Shown: one piece after another, positions 1 through 4,951 of the stretch | Layout: each line of letters starts with the position of its first letter | Position numbering within the stretch: the stretch's first letter is position 1 | Assembly (NCBI GenBank): GCA_027011835.1 | Contig: JALUZN010000362.1 | Location: forward strand, 1 to 6,877 | Source of the DNA: Draconibacterium sp. | GTDB taxonomy: Bacteria; Bacteroidota; Bacteroidia; Bacteroidales; Prolixibacteraceae | Length of the DNA: 6,877 nt | Direction of reading: 5' to 3' | Notes under the pieces: model-generated | The model's database searches: none | Seen by the model: only the letters and a program-made list of their open reading frames with translations | What the model was told of the DNA's origin: nothing | Translations under genes and position numbers: made by a program

Positions 1-1
1 A

Positions 2-850
2 ACCCACCAGTTTAACGGAAAACGGCCGGGAGGATTTGCTCTTACCTACTCAACACTGGCCGGTGTGGTAAAATATCCGTTCGAATCGGTTTTTGCTGAA
101 AAACCAAAATTTGGTTTTTTTCAATCCGAAAAAGAGGATTATAGAAAAATTGCTGCCGAGCTAAATATCTCAACAAAAAATAACGCCGGAGTCTATTCGC
201 GCCACCCGCTGGTTTACCTGGTTGAAGCTGCCGACGATATTTGTTACCAAATTATGGATTTGGAAGATGCTTTTAAACTGGGAATTTTAAGTTACGACCA
301 AACTAAAAATTTATACCTGGGATTTTACGACCCCGAAACCGATAAAAAAACATTATCGAATATAAGCGATACGTTAAATCGTGTTGCCGACCAAAACGAG
401 CAGATAAGTTACCTGCGTGCCGGAGTTATTGGTAAACTAATTTACGAAAGCACACGGATTTTCGACCAAAACAGCGAAACGATTTTAGCAGGAAACTTTA
501 CAGGAAGTTTAATTGGAGCACTGCAAAACAGGCAGGCCGAGGCAATGAAAAAGGTTCGCGAAATTTCGTTCTCGCAAGTTTATGCACACCGCTCGGTGGT
601 TGAAATAGAAATTGCCGGATACAAAATTATTGGCACCTTGCTCGAAGAATTTGTTGGTGCAATTATGTATCCCGAAGATTTATACAGCAAAAAAATACTC
701 TCGCTTTTACCTGCTCAGTATAAAGTCGATAGCGATTCTGCTTATCTGAAAATACAGTCGATTGTCGATTTTGTTTCGGGAATGACCGATATTTTTGCCC
801 TCGATTTATACCGAAAAATTAAAGGGATAAGTTTGCCGGGAGTGGTTTAG
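2..850 (+). CDS. dgt: Deoxyguanosinetriphosphate triphosphohydrolase (dGTPase), 3' part, 5' end outside the window
   Basis: This is the C-terminal 282 residues of an HD-superfamily dGTPase, a cytosolic enzyme that hydrolyses dGTP to deoxyguanosine and triphosphate and so tunes dNTP pools. The frame is open to the first base: the peptide GKRPGGFALTYSTLAG precedes the internal GTG at 65 and matches the conserved dGTPase stretch before the 'KYP' motif, so that GTG is not the start. Visible residues 75-79 read EAADD, followed by ICYQIMDLEDA; this is the family's conserved segment carrying the last metal-binding Asp of the HD site. The H and HD residues of the active site lie upstream of the window. 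The helical C-terminal part runs to a TAG stop at 848-850. Family members are about 450-500 residues, so roughly half to 60% is seen. The stop codon sits inside the first unit of a 33-bp tandem repeat. The family is fairly certain; substrate preference cannot be judged from this part. Confidence 0.9.
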   Translation, partial: THQFNGKRPGGFALTYSTLAGVVKYPFESVFAEKPKFGFFQSEKEDYRKIAAELNISTKNNAGVYSRHPLVYLVEAADDICYQIMDLEDAFKLGILSYDQTKNLYLGFYDPETDKKTLSNISDTLNRVADQNEQISYLRAGVIGKLIYESTRIFDQNSETILAGNFTGSLIGALQNRQAEAMKKVREISFSQVYAHRSVVEIEIAGYKIIGTLLEEFVGAIMYPEDLYSKKILSLLPAQYKVDSDSAYLKIQSIVDFVSGMTDIFALDLYRKIKGISLPGVV

Positions 851-939
851 CCCGAGTTTTTATCTATTATAACAGTAATTTAGCCCGAGTTTTTACCTAT
901 TGCAATAGTAATTTAGCCCGAGTTTTTGCCTATTAGAAT
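841..939. repeat. Three tandem 33-bp repeats overlapping the dgt stop codon
   Basis: Units lie at 841-873, 874-906 and 907-939. All share a core TTTAGCCCGAGTTTTT followed by a CTATT block. By eye, units 2 and 3 match at 30 of 33 positions and units 1 and 2 at 27 of 33. Position 940 onward (TTTAATTTC) may be a decayed fourth start. Unit 1 begins within the last codons of dgt and contains its TAG stop. Because 33 is a multiple of three, each later unit places another in-frame TAG followed by codons for PEFL. Unit 2 also contains a perfect 12-bp palindrome, CTATTGCAATAG (897-908). This looks like local tandem duplication of the gene's 3' edge. Whether it acts in transcript ending is unknown. Confidence 0.85.
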
Positions 940-960
940 TTTAATTTCAAAAAATATGTT

Positions 961-992
961 GTACATTTGTACTCACAAGATACAAGTTGTAT
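961..992. promoter_or_regulatory. Candidate operator: two TTGTA/TACAA dyads over promoter and start codon
   Basis: Positions 961-972 read GTACA-TT-TGTAC, with perfect 5-bp arms on top of the -7 element. Positions 980-992 read ATACAA-G-TTGTAT, with perfect 6-bp arms overlapping the ATG. In all, four TTGTA or TACAA half-sites occur within 33 bp (959, 967, 981 and 987). Placement over the promoter and start suggests a repressor site, possibly autoregulatory, or an RNA structure hiding the start. The regulator is unknown; this is inference from symmetry only. Confidence 0.4.
962..969 (+). promoter_or_regulatory. Bacteroidota-type -7 promoter element for the DUF4143 ATPase gene
   Basis: TACATTTG is a full match to the TAnnTTTG element used by the Bacteroidota primary sigma factor. 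It lies 21 bases before the ATG at 991, giving a predicted leader of about 15 nt. The matching -33 element is weak (only T-rich sequence around 936-947). Because this element covers the TTG at 967, the TTG is unlikely to be the start codon. Confidence 0.6.
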
Positions 993-2247
993 GATAATTA
1001 GAGAAATTGAAAATAAGATAAACGAAAGTCTTAAAAAACAGGAAGTAACAATTGTTGCCGGCGCACGGCAGGTTGGAAAAACTACCCTGTTAAAACATAT
1101 CATTTCGAAACTAAAAGGCAGAGGCGAAAAGGTTCTCTACTTAAATCTCGATATTGAAGAAGACAGCAAGTATTTTGCATCGCAACAACTGCTCATCAAT
1201 AAAATAGCGCTCGAAAACGGCGAGGGTGCATCGTATGTTTTTATCGATGAAATTCAACAAAAAGAAGATGCCGGCCGTTTCTTAAAAGGTATTTTCGACA
1301 TGAATTTGCCCTATAAGTTTGTGGTAACCGGCTCGGGCAGTCTCGAGCTAAAAGAAAAAATTGGCGAAGCACTTACCGGACGCAAACATTTAATAGAGAT
1401 GTACCCGGTAAGTTTTAGCGAATTTATAAACTATAAAACCGGTTACAAATACAAAAACAAACTGGAACTTTTTTTCGAGATTGAGACTGAAAAAACCCGG
1501 CTGCTATTAAACGAGTACCTCACTTTTGGTGGTTATCCGGCAGTAATTACCGCAAACAGCACCAACGAAAAAAGGGAGATAATGAACGAAATATTTAACT
1601 CTTACATTACCCGCGACATCACGTATTTGCTGGGTGTTCGCGCCCCCGACAAATTTATAAAGTTAATACAGTTGCTGGCAGTTTACCAGGGGTCGATTAT
1701 TAATTACTCGCAACTGGCGCAAGAAACCGGACTGCGCACCGAAACATTAAAAACCTATTTGTGGTACGCCGAACAAACCTTTATTATAAAAACGGTGCGC
1801 CCCTACTTTACCAACGGCCGCAAAGAGATAACCAAATCGCCCGTAATATATTTTAACGATTTGGGGATGTGCAATTTTAGCAAAGGAATGTACGGAACGG
1901 CTACGGCAAGTAACAGCGGAATGACTTTTCAGAATTTTATCTATCTCATTTTAAGAAAGCATGACACCGAAGGTTTGGCAAAAGTAAATTACTGGCGGTC
2001 GAAAGACAAGGCCGAAGTGGATTTTATACTGCACCGCGAAACGGAAATAATTCCGGTTGAGGTAAAATATTCCGACATTAAAAGAGCCACAGTTAGCAGG
2101 TCGTTCCGAAGTTTTATTAATGCTTATTCGCCAAAAACAGGGTACATTGTCACCCCCGGATATCGCAACGAAATAACCATTGGTAAAACACATGCCCGAT
2201 TTATGCCTTTTTGGAAATTATTCTTTAAGAAACCGGGAAGTAATTAA
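991..2247 (+). CDS. AAA-family ATPase with C-terminal DUF4143 domain
   Basis: This 418-residue protein belongs to the widespread AAA_14/DUF4143 family, whose cellular role is not established. The N-terminal ATPase has a Walker A motif GARQVGKT (residues 24-31), a Walker B YVFIDEIQ (82-89) and a sensor-1-like VVTGSGS (111-117), followed by the characteristic EMYPVSFSEF segment (136-145). DUF4143 begins near RDITYLLGV (208-216) and includes a winged-helix-like stretch (about 235-266). The C-terminal part has the spacing of a PD-(D/E)XK nuclease fold: E342 and D344 in AEVDF, then E357-x-K359 in PVEVKYS. Nuclease activity is not shown for the family, so this is only a fold suggestion. ATG at 991 is preferred over an in-frame TTG at 967 because the TTG lies in the promoter element and family proteins start at the MIIRE-like position. 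Length is normal and the frame intact. It lies alone between housekeeping genes; such genes are often present in several copies per genome and may be horizontally mobile. Confidence 0.88.
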   Translation: MIIREIENKINESLKKQEVTIVAGARQVGKTTLLKHIISKLKGRGEKVLYLNLDIEEDSKYFASQQLLINKIALENGEGASYVFIDEIQQKEDAGRFLKGIFDMNLPYKFVVTGSGSLELKEKIGEALTGRKHLIEMYPVSFSEFINYKTGYKYKNKLELFFEIETEKTRLLLNEYLTFGGYPAVITANSTNEKREIMNEIFNSYITRDITYLLGVRAPDKFIKLIQLLAVYQGSIINYSQLAQETGLRTETLKTYLWYAEQTFIIKTVRPYFTNGRKEITKSPVIYFNDLGMCNFSKGMYGTATASNSGMTFQNFIYLILRKHDTEGLAKVNYWRSKDKAEVDFILHRETEIIPVEVKYSDIKRATVSRSFRSFINAYSPKTGYIVTPGYRNEITIGKTHARFMPFWKLFFKKPGSN

Positions 2248-2254
2248 ATTTTCC

Positions 2255-2262
2255 GACCTTTG
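2255..2262 (+). promoter_or_regulatory. Probable -7 promoter element for the pseudouridine synthase gene
   Basis: GACCTTTG matches TAnnTTTG at six of its six-base consensus positions except the first (G for T), and sits in the context CCGACCTTTGCAG, a common Bacteroidota promoter style. It lies 8 bases after the stop of the upstream ATPase gene and 21 bases before the ATG at 2284. No clear -33 box is seen, so read-through from the ATPase gene is also possible. Confidence 0.45.
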
Positions 2263-2283
2263 CAGAAAATAGTTTCAGAAATT

Positions 2284-3192
2284 ATGAAGAGTAATAACAC
2301 AAGGAGAGGTCAGCGCGATAGTAGTGGCGGGAAAAGAGTTGGGAAGAGTTTAGTGAAAAAAAACGCGGGCAATTCCAGAAATAGCGATTCGGGCAGGCCG
2401 TATAAACCGGCTTATAAAAAATCGTATTCGAAGCCAAAATCGACACAACCAAAAACCGGGAATATTCCAAAGAAAAAGAACACCGACGAAATGCGCCTAA
2501 ACCGGTTTATTGCCAATGCAGGCGTTTGTTCGCGTCGCGAGGCAGACACTTATATTTCCGCAGGGATGGTTACTGTTAACGGAAAACCGGTTACCGAACT
2601 GGGAATAAAAGTAAAACCCACCGACGAAGTACGTTTCGACGGACGACTTTTAAACCCCGAAAAAAAGGTGTATCTGCTACTCAATAAACCAAAAAATTAC
2701 GTGACCACCACCGACGATCCGCACGCCGATAAAATTGTGATGGAGCTGGTAAAAAATGCCTGCCCCGAACGAATTTATCCGGTTGGCCGCCTCGACAGAA
2801 ACACAACCGGGGTACTGCTTTTTACCAACGATGGCGACCTCTCGAAACGGTTAACTCACCCCAGCCACAACATGAAAAAAATATATCAGGTTTCGTTAGA
2901 CAAGCCGGTGGAAGCCGGGCATCTCGATGAAATTTTAAATGGAATTGAACTCGAAGACGGCCCAATTGCTGCCGACGATATAAGTTACATAAACAACGAA
3001 GAGAAAACAGAAGTAGGGATTGAAATCCACTCGGGTAAAAACAGGATTGTACGCCGCATTTTCGAACATTTCGATTACCGCGTAAAAAAACTCGACCGCG
3101 TATATTTTGCCGGACTGACTAAAAAAAATCTGCCACGTGGCAAATGGCGTTTCCTTTCCGAAAAAGAGATTCAGTTTTTAAAAAGAAACTAA
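2284..3192 (+). CDS. rluB: 23S rRNA pseudouridine synthase, RluB/RsuA family
   Basis: This 302-residue enzyme is predicted to isomerise a uridine of ribosomal RNA to pseudouridine in the cytosol; the closest-looking family branch is RluB (23S rRNA, position 2605 in E. coli numbering). Residues 1-68 are a low-complexity tail rich in Lys, Arg, Ser, Asn and Gly, common in Bacteroidota homologues and probably disordered RNA-binding sequence. An S4 RNA-binding domain follows (about 70-117; MRLNRFIANAGVCSRREAD, then VTVNGKPV). The catalytic domain starts at YLLLNKPKNYVTTT (130-143). The catalytic Asp is D171 in GRLDRNTTGVLLFTNDG, and a later family motif, GKNRIVRRIFEH, lies at 251-262. ATG 2284 is chosen over an in-frame TTG at 2260, which falls in the promoter element. 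The gap to the ATPase stop is 36 bp. The family is certain; the exact target uridine (RluB versus RsuA, RluE or RluF) is inferred. Confidence 0.9.
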   Translation: MKSNNTRRGQRDSSGGKRVGKSLVKKNAGNSRNSDSGRPYKPAYKKSYSKPKSTQPKTGNIPKKKNTDEMRLNRFIANAGVCSRREADTYISAGMVTVNGKPVTELGIKVKPTDEVRFDGRLLNPEKKVYLLLNKPKNYVTTTDDPHADKIVMELVKNACPERIYPVGRLDRNTTGVLLFTNDGDLSKRLTHPSHNMKKIYQVSLDKPVEAGHLDEILNGIELEDGPIAADDISYINNEEKTEVGIEIHSGKNRIVRRIFEHFDYRVKKLDRVYFAGLTKKNLPRGKWRFLSEKEIQFLKRN

Positions 3193-3316
3193 TAGACTCA
3201 AACTGTATATAGGTTTTCGATTTTACTTTAAACAGCTTTGTTTTATGTTCATCAAAAAACAGTTAAATAAACATTTAGGAATAAAAAACCCAAAACGGTT
3301 AACAACAATCTTTTTG

Positions 3317-3324
3317 TAGATTTG
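3317..3324 (+). promoter_or_regulatory. Bacteroidota-type -7 promoter element for metF
   Basis: TAGATTTG matches TAnnTTTG fully. It lies 41 bases before the metF ATG, so transcription should start near 3330, with a leader of about 35 nt. A GTTAAC sequence at 3298-3303 could serve as a loose upstream box, but no consensus TTTG is at the expected distance. The rest of the 173-bp intergenic stretch is AT-rich, and I see neither a clear terminator for the upstream gene nor a SAM riboswitch. Confidence 0.6.
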
Positions 3325-3325
3325 T

Positions 3326-3348
3326 ATAAAGTTGCTAAACAACTTTAT
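3326..3348 (+). promoter_or_regulatory. Perfect inverted repeat at the start of the metF leader
   Basis: ATAAAGTTG (3326-3334) and CAACTTTAT (3340-3348) form a perfect 9-bp stem with a 5-nt loop CTAAA. It begins one base after the -7 element and so covers the predicted transcription start. This fits either an operator for a dimeric regulator of metF or a 5' mRNA hairpin. No T-tract follows, so a terminator is unlikely. Confidence 0.5.
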
Positions 3349-3365
3349 TTAATAGCGAACAATTT

Positions 3366-4319
3366 ATGAAAGTAATTGACATAATAAACAAAGCCAAAAG
3401 TACAGTTTTTTCGTTCGAACTTTTGCCGCCGCTTAAAGGAAACGACACAAGTAAAATGTATAGAACGATTGAAAGCCTAATCGATTTCGATCCCAAATAC
3501 ATTAACATCACCACGCATCGCGATGAAGTTGAGTTTAAAGAGATGCCCGATGGTTCGATAGTAAAACGTACCGTCAGAAAACGGCCGGGTACCGTTGCAA
3601 TTGCTGCTTCAATTCAGCACAAATACGGCATTCCGGTTATTCCGCATATTTTATGTGGCGGCTTTTCGAAAAGCGAAACCGAGCATGTTTTAATCGACCT
3701 GAATTTTCTGGGAATCAATAATGTTTTAGCTTTACGTGGCGACGGAGTTAAAAATCAGCATGTATTTCAACCCGACCCCAACGGGCATAAAAATGCCAAC
3801 GAGTTGGTGGTTCAGATTAAAGATCTCCAAAAAGGAAAGTATTTAGAATCGGATTTAAAAAACAATACACCCCTCGATTTTTGTATTGGCGTTGCGGGTT
3901 ATCCCGAGAAACATTTTGAAGCGCCAAATATGGAGCAGGATTTAGCCTACCTGAAACAAAAAGTTGATGCCGGTGCCGATTACATTGTAACGCAAATGTT
4001 TTTTGATAACCGGGCCTATTACGATTTTGTGGAGAAATGCCGGAGCATTGGAATTACAGTGCCTATTATCCCGGGAATTAAACCGATAAATCTTAAAAAT
4101 CAACTAACAGTTTTGCCAAAAATATTTAGTGTCGATTTGCCGCAGGAGTTGGTAAGTGAGCTGGTAAAATGTAAAAATAACGAAGAGGCCCGACAAGTTG
4201 GAACCGAGTGGGCAATTTATCAGGCTAAAGATTTAATTGCCAACAATGTACCGTCAATTCATATTTACACCTACGGAATTATGGACAATGTGGGCAAAAT
4301 TGTAAAAGCCGCATTTTAA
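3366..4319 (+). CDS. metF: Methylenetetrahydrofolate reductase
   Basis: MetF is an FAD-dependent TIM-barrel enzyme that reduces 5,10-methylenetetrahydrofolate to 5-methyltetrahydrofolate, the methyl donor for methionine synthesis. The 317 residues carry the family landmarks in order: FSFELLPP (15-22), whose E18 corresponds to the catalytic Glu28 of E. coli MetF; YINITTHRDE (45-54); HILCGG (94-99); NVLALRGDG (119-127), whose D126 corresponds to Asp120 that contacts the flavin; AGYPEKH (177-183); ADYIVTQMFFD (204-214); PIIPGIKPI (233-241); and a C-terminal IHIYTYG (298-304). It is about 20 residues longer than the E. coli protein, with a slightly longer insertion around 130-170, which I read as a normal lineage difference. 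The start ATG at 3366 follows an A-rich leader (GCGAACAATTT). The gene stands alone with its own promoter; no other methionine gene is in the window. It converges with trkH across a 632-bp gap. Confidence 0.95.
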   Translation: MKVIDIINKAKSTVFSFELLPPLKGNDTSKMYRTIESLIDFDPKYINITTHRDEVEFKEMPDGSIVKRTVRKRPGTVAIAASIQHKYGIPVIPHILCGGFSKSETEHVLIDLNFLGINNVLALRGDGVKNQHVFQPDPNGHKNANELVVQIKDLQKGKYLESDLKNNTPLDFCIGVAGYPEKHFEAPNMEQDLAYLKQKVDAGADYIVTQMFFDNRAYYDFVEKCRSIGITVPIIPGIKPINLKNQLTVLPKIFSVDLPQELVSELVKCKNNEEARQVGTEWAIYQAKDLIANNVPSIHIYTYGIMDNVGKIVKAAF

Positions 4320-4381
4320 TCTCCTGCTGATATTTCAGATATATTCAATCCCTTTAGCTCCTCGGGTTCTGATATTCATTG

Positions 4382-4410
4382 TGTTAGAGAATGTAATTCA
4401 TTCTTTAACA
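4382..4410. terminator. Strong stem-loop downstream of metF, possible terminator
   Basis: TGTTAGAGAATG (4382-4393) pairs with CATTCTTTAACA (4399-4410) over 12 bp, including one G-U pair, around a 5-nt loop TAATT. It begins 62 bases after the metF stop and ends four bases before the left direct repeat of the MITE-like element. No T-tract follows on either strand, so intrinsic termination is only a guess from position and stem strength. Confidence 0.4.
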
Positions 4411-4414
4411 AGGG

Positions 4415-4421
4415 AAATAAT
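4415..4421. repeat. Left 7-bp direct repeat AAATAAT, candidate target-site duplication
   Basis: AAATAAT directly abuts the left inverted repeat and recurs directly abutting the right end at 4843-4849. Being AT-only, a chance match is possible, but the exact placement at both ends favours a target-site duplication. Confidence 0.55.
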
Positions 4422-4444
4422 GGCTCATTTCATAATTCGGGTTG
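4422..4444 (+). repeat. Left terminal inverted repeat of the MITE-like element
   Basis: Begins GGCTCA and ends TTCGGGTTG. It matches the reverse complement of 4819-4841 at 19 of 23 positions, with mismatches at internal positions 7 and 12-14. Confidence 0.6.
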
Positions 4445-4519
4445 GTTCAATATTTAAATAGATTTTTAAGGGCATTTAAACTTTTGGGTTGCCGGTCAGA
4501 GGGATGCCATGATGTTCCT

Positions 4520-4568
4520 TTTGCCCTATCGGGCAGATTTTACTTTTTGGCTTAGCCCAAAAAGTAAA
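4520..4568. repeat. Two adjacent stem-loops inside the MITE-like element
   Basis: First, TGCCC (4522-4526) pairs with GGGCA (4531-4535) around loop TATC. Second, TTTACTTTTTGG (4539-4550) pairs perfectly over 12 bp with CCAAAAAGTAAA (4557-4568) around loop CTTAGC. The second stem is one of the longest perfect hairpins in the window. Confidence 0.75.
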
Positions 4569-4598
4569 CAAAAAACCCAAGGCTGCGTTCACTTCACT

Positions 4599-4703
4599 CG
4601 GAAAAGCTACGCAATAACGACAAAAAATCCTGAACTCCCTCCAATACATTGGAGCCTCCTCAAACAGCAGGATTTTTTTAACGTCGTTATCGCTTGTTTT
4701 CCG
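4599..4703. repeat. Long nested stem-loop core of the MITE-like element
   Basis: Paired segments nest in order from outside in: CGGAAAA (4599-4605) with TTTTCCG (4697-4703); ATAACGAC (4614-4621) with GTCGTTAT (4683-4690); AAAAAATCCTG (4622-4632) with CAGGATTTTTT (4668-4678); and an inner hairpin CTCCAA (4639-4644) with TTGGAG (4649-4654) around loop TACA. Between them are internal loops and a 4-nt bulge at 4679-4682. As DNA this could be a transposase recognition structure; as RNA it could be a stable fold. It resembles no RNA family I can name. Confidence 0.7.
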
Positions 4704-4818
4704 GCTCACCGACCGAGGCCGTCGCTACGAACTAGATTTCTGCATAAGCCTATGATCAAACTAAGAAGTATAACTTCCGGCAGGTAAAAAGTCGATTTAT
4801 TAAGTTTTAAAGCCCCAT

Positions 4819-4841
4819 CAACCCGAAAGTTGAATTGAGCC
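4819..4841 (-). repeat. Right terminal inverted repeat of the MITE-like element
   Basis: Reads CAACCCGAA at its inner end and TGAGCC at its outer end on the + strand; its reverse complement matches 4422-4444 at 19 of 23 positions. Confidence 0.6.
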
Positions 4842-4842
4842 C

Positions 4843-4849
4843 AAATAAT
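4843..4849. repeat. Right 7-bp direct repeat AAATAAT, candidate target-site duplication
   Basis: Second copy of the AAATAAT found at 4415-4421. The 84 bases from here to the trkH terminator hairpin hold nothing I can recognise. Confidence 0.55.
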
Positions 4850-4933
4850 TCAAGAATAGCCATAGTTATGTTTTAATTACTTGCCGCAGGAAAAGGGAAA
4901 AAGAACGACTCAGAAAACCTAAAAACTATGTTG

Positions 4934-4951
4934 TTTGAGTATCTACTCAAA
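4934..4951 (-). terminator. Candidate trkH terminator hairpin
   Basis: TTTGAGTA (4934-4941) and TACTCAAA (4944-4951) are perfect 8-bp inverted arms; realistically a 7-bp stem with a 4-nt loop. The hairpin directly follows the trkH TGA stop (4952-4954). On the - strand it is followed by CAACATAGTTTTT, so the T-run is displaced by about eight bases, making it a weak intrinsic terminator. Confidence 0.45.

Larger units (their letters stand above)
4422..4842. mobile_element. MITE-like repetitive element with terminal inverted repeats
   Basis: The 421-bp segment fills most of the metF-trkH gap. Its ends are inverted repeats: 4422-4444 against the reverse complement of 4819-4841, identical at 19 of 23 positions (blocks GGCTCA, TTCA and TTCGGGTTG all conserved). 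A 7-bp direct repeat, AAATAAT, lies immediately outside at 4415-4421 and 4843-4849, with one extra C at 4842. An inner pair, 4481-4495 and 4777-4791, again matches in inverted orientation at 11 of 15 positions, including TGCCGG. The middle is a set of strong stem-loops. There is no transposase and no convincing protein, although open frames exist by chance on both strands. This fits a non-autonomous element moved by a transposase encoded elsewhere. Similar structured intergenic repeats seem familiar to me from Bacteroidota genomes, but I cannot confirm copies without a search. Insertion site: downstream of metF, where it would do little harm. Confidence 0.6.

Noticed and set aside
65..67. GTG as the start codon of the dGTPase
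   Set aside because: The frame is open to base 2 and encodes conserved dGTPase sequence upstream of the GTG, so the gene continues out of the window.
841..939. CRISPR array
   Set aside because: The 33-bp units are contiguous, with no distinct spacers and no cas genes nearby; they are plain tandem repeats.
3230..3243. Terminator for the pseudouridine synthase gene
   Set aside because: AAACA-GCTT-TGTTT gives only a 5-bp AT-rich stem with no convincing T-tract, too weak to call.
3193..3365. SAM or other riboswitch before metF
   Set aside because: The predicted leader is only about 35 nt and contains just one simple hairpin; no known aptamer core was recognised.
4476..4709. Open frame of 77 codons on the - strand in the same gap
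   Set aside because: It overlaps the same palindromic core, so open frames on both strands are expected by symmetry. No start context or protein family fits.
4509..4787. Open frame of 92 codons on the + strand in the metF-trkH gap
   Set aside because: It runs through the stem-loops of the MITE-like element, has an unnatural composition and no recognisable domain. It is most likely a chance frame within a repeat.
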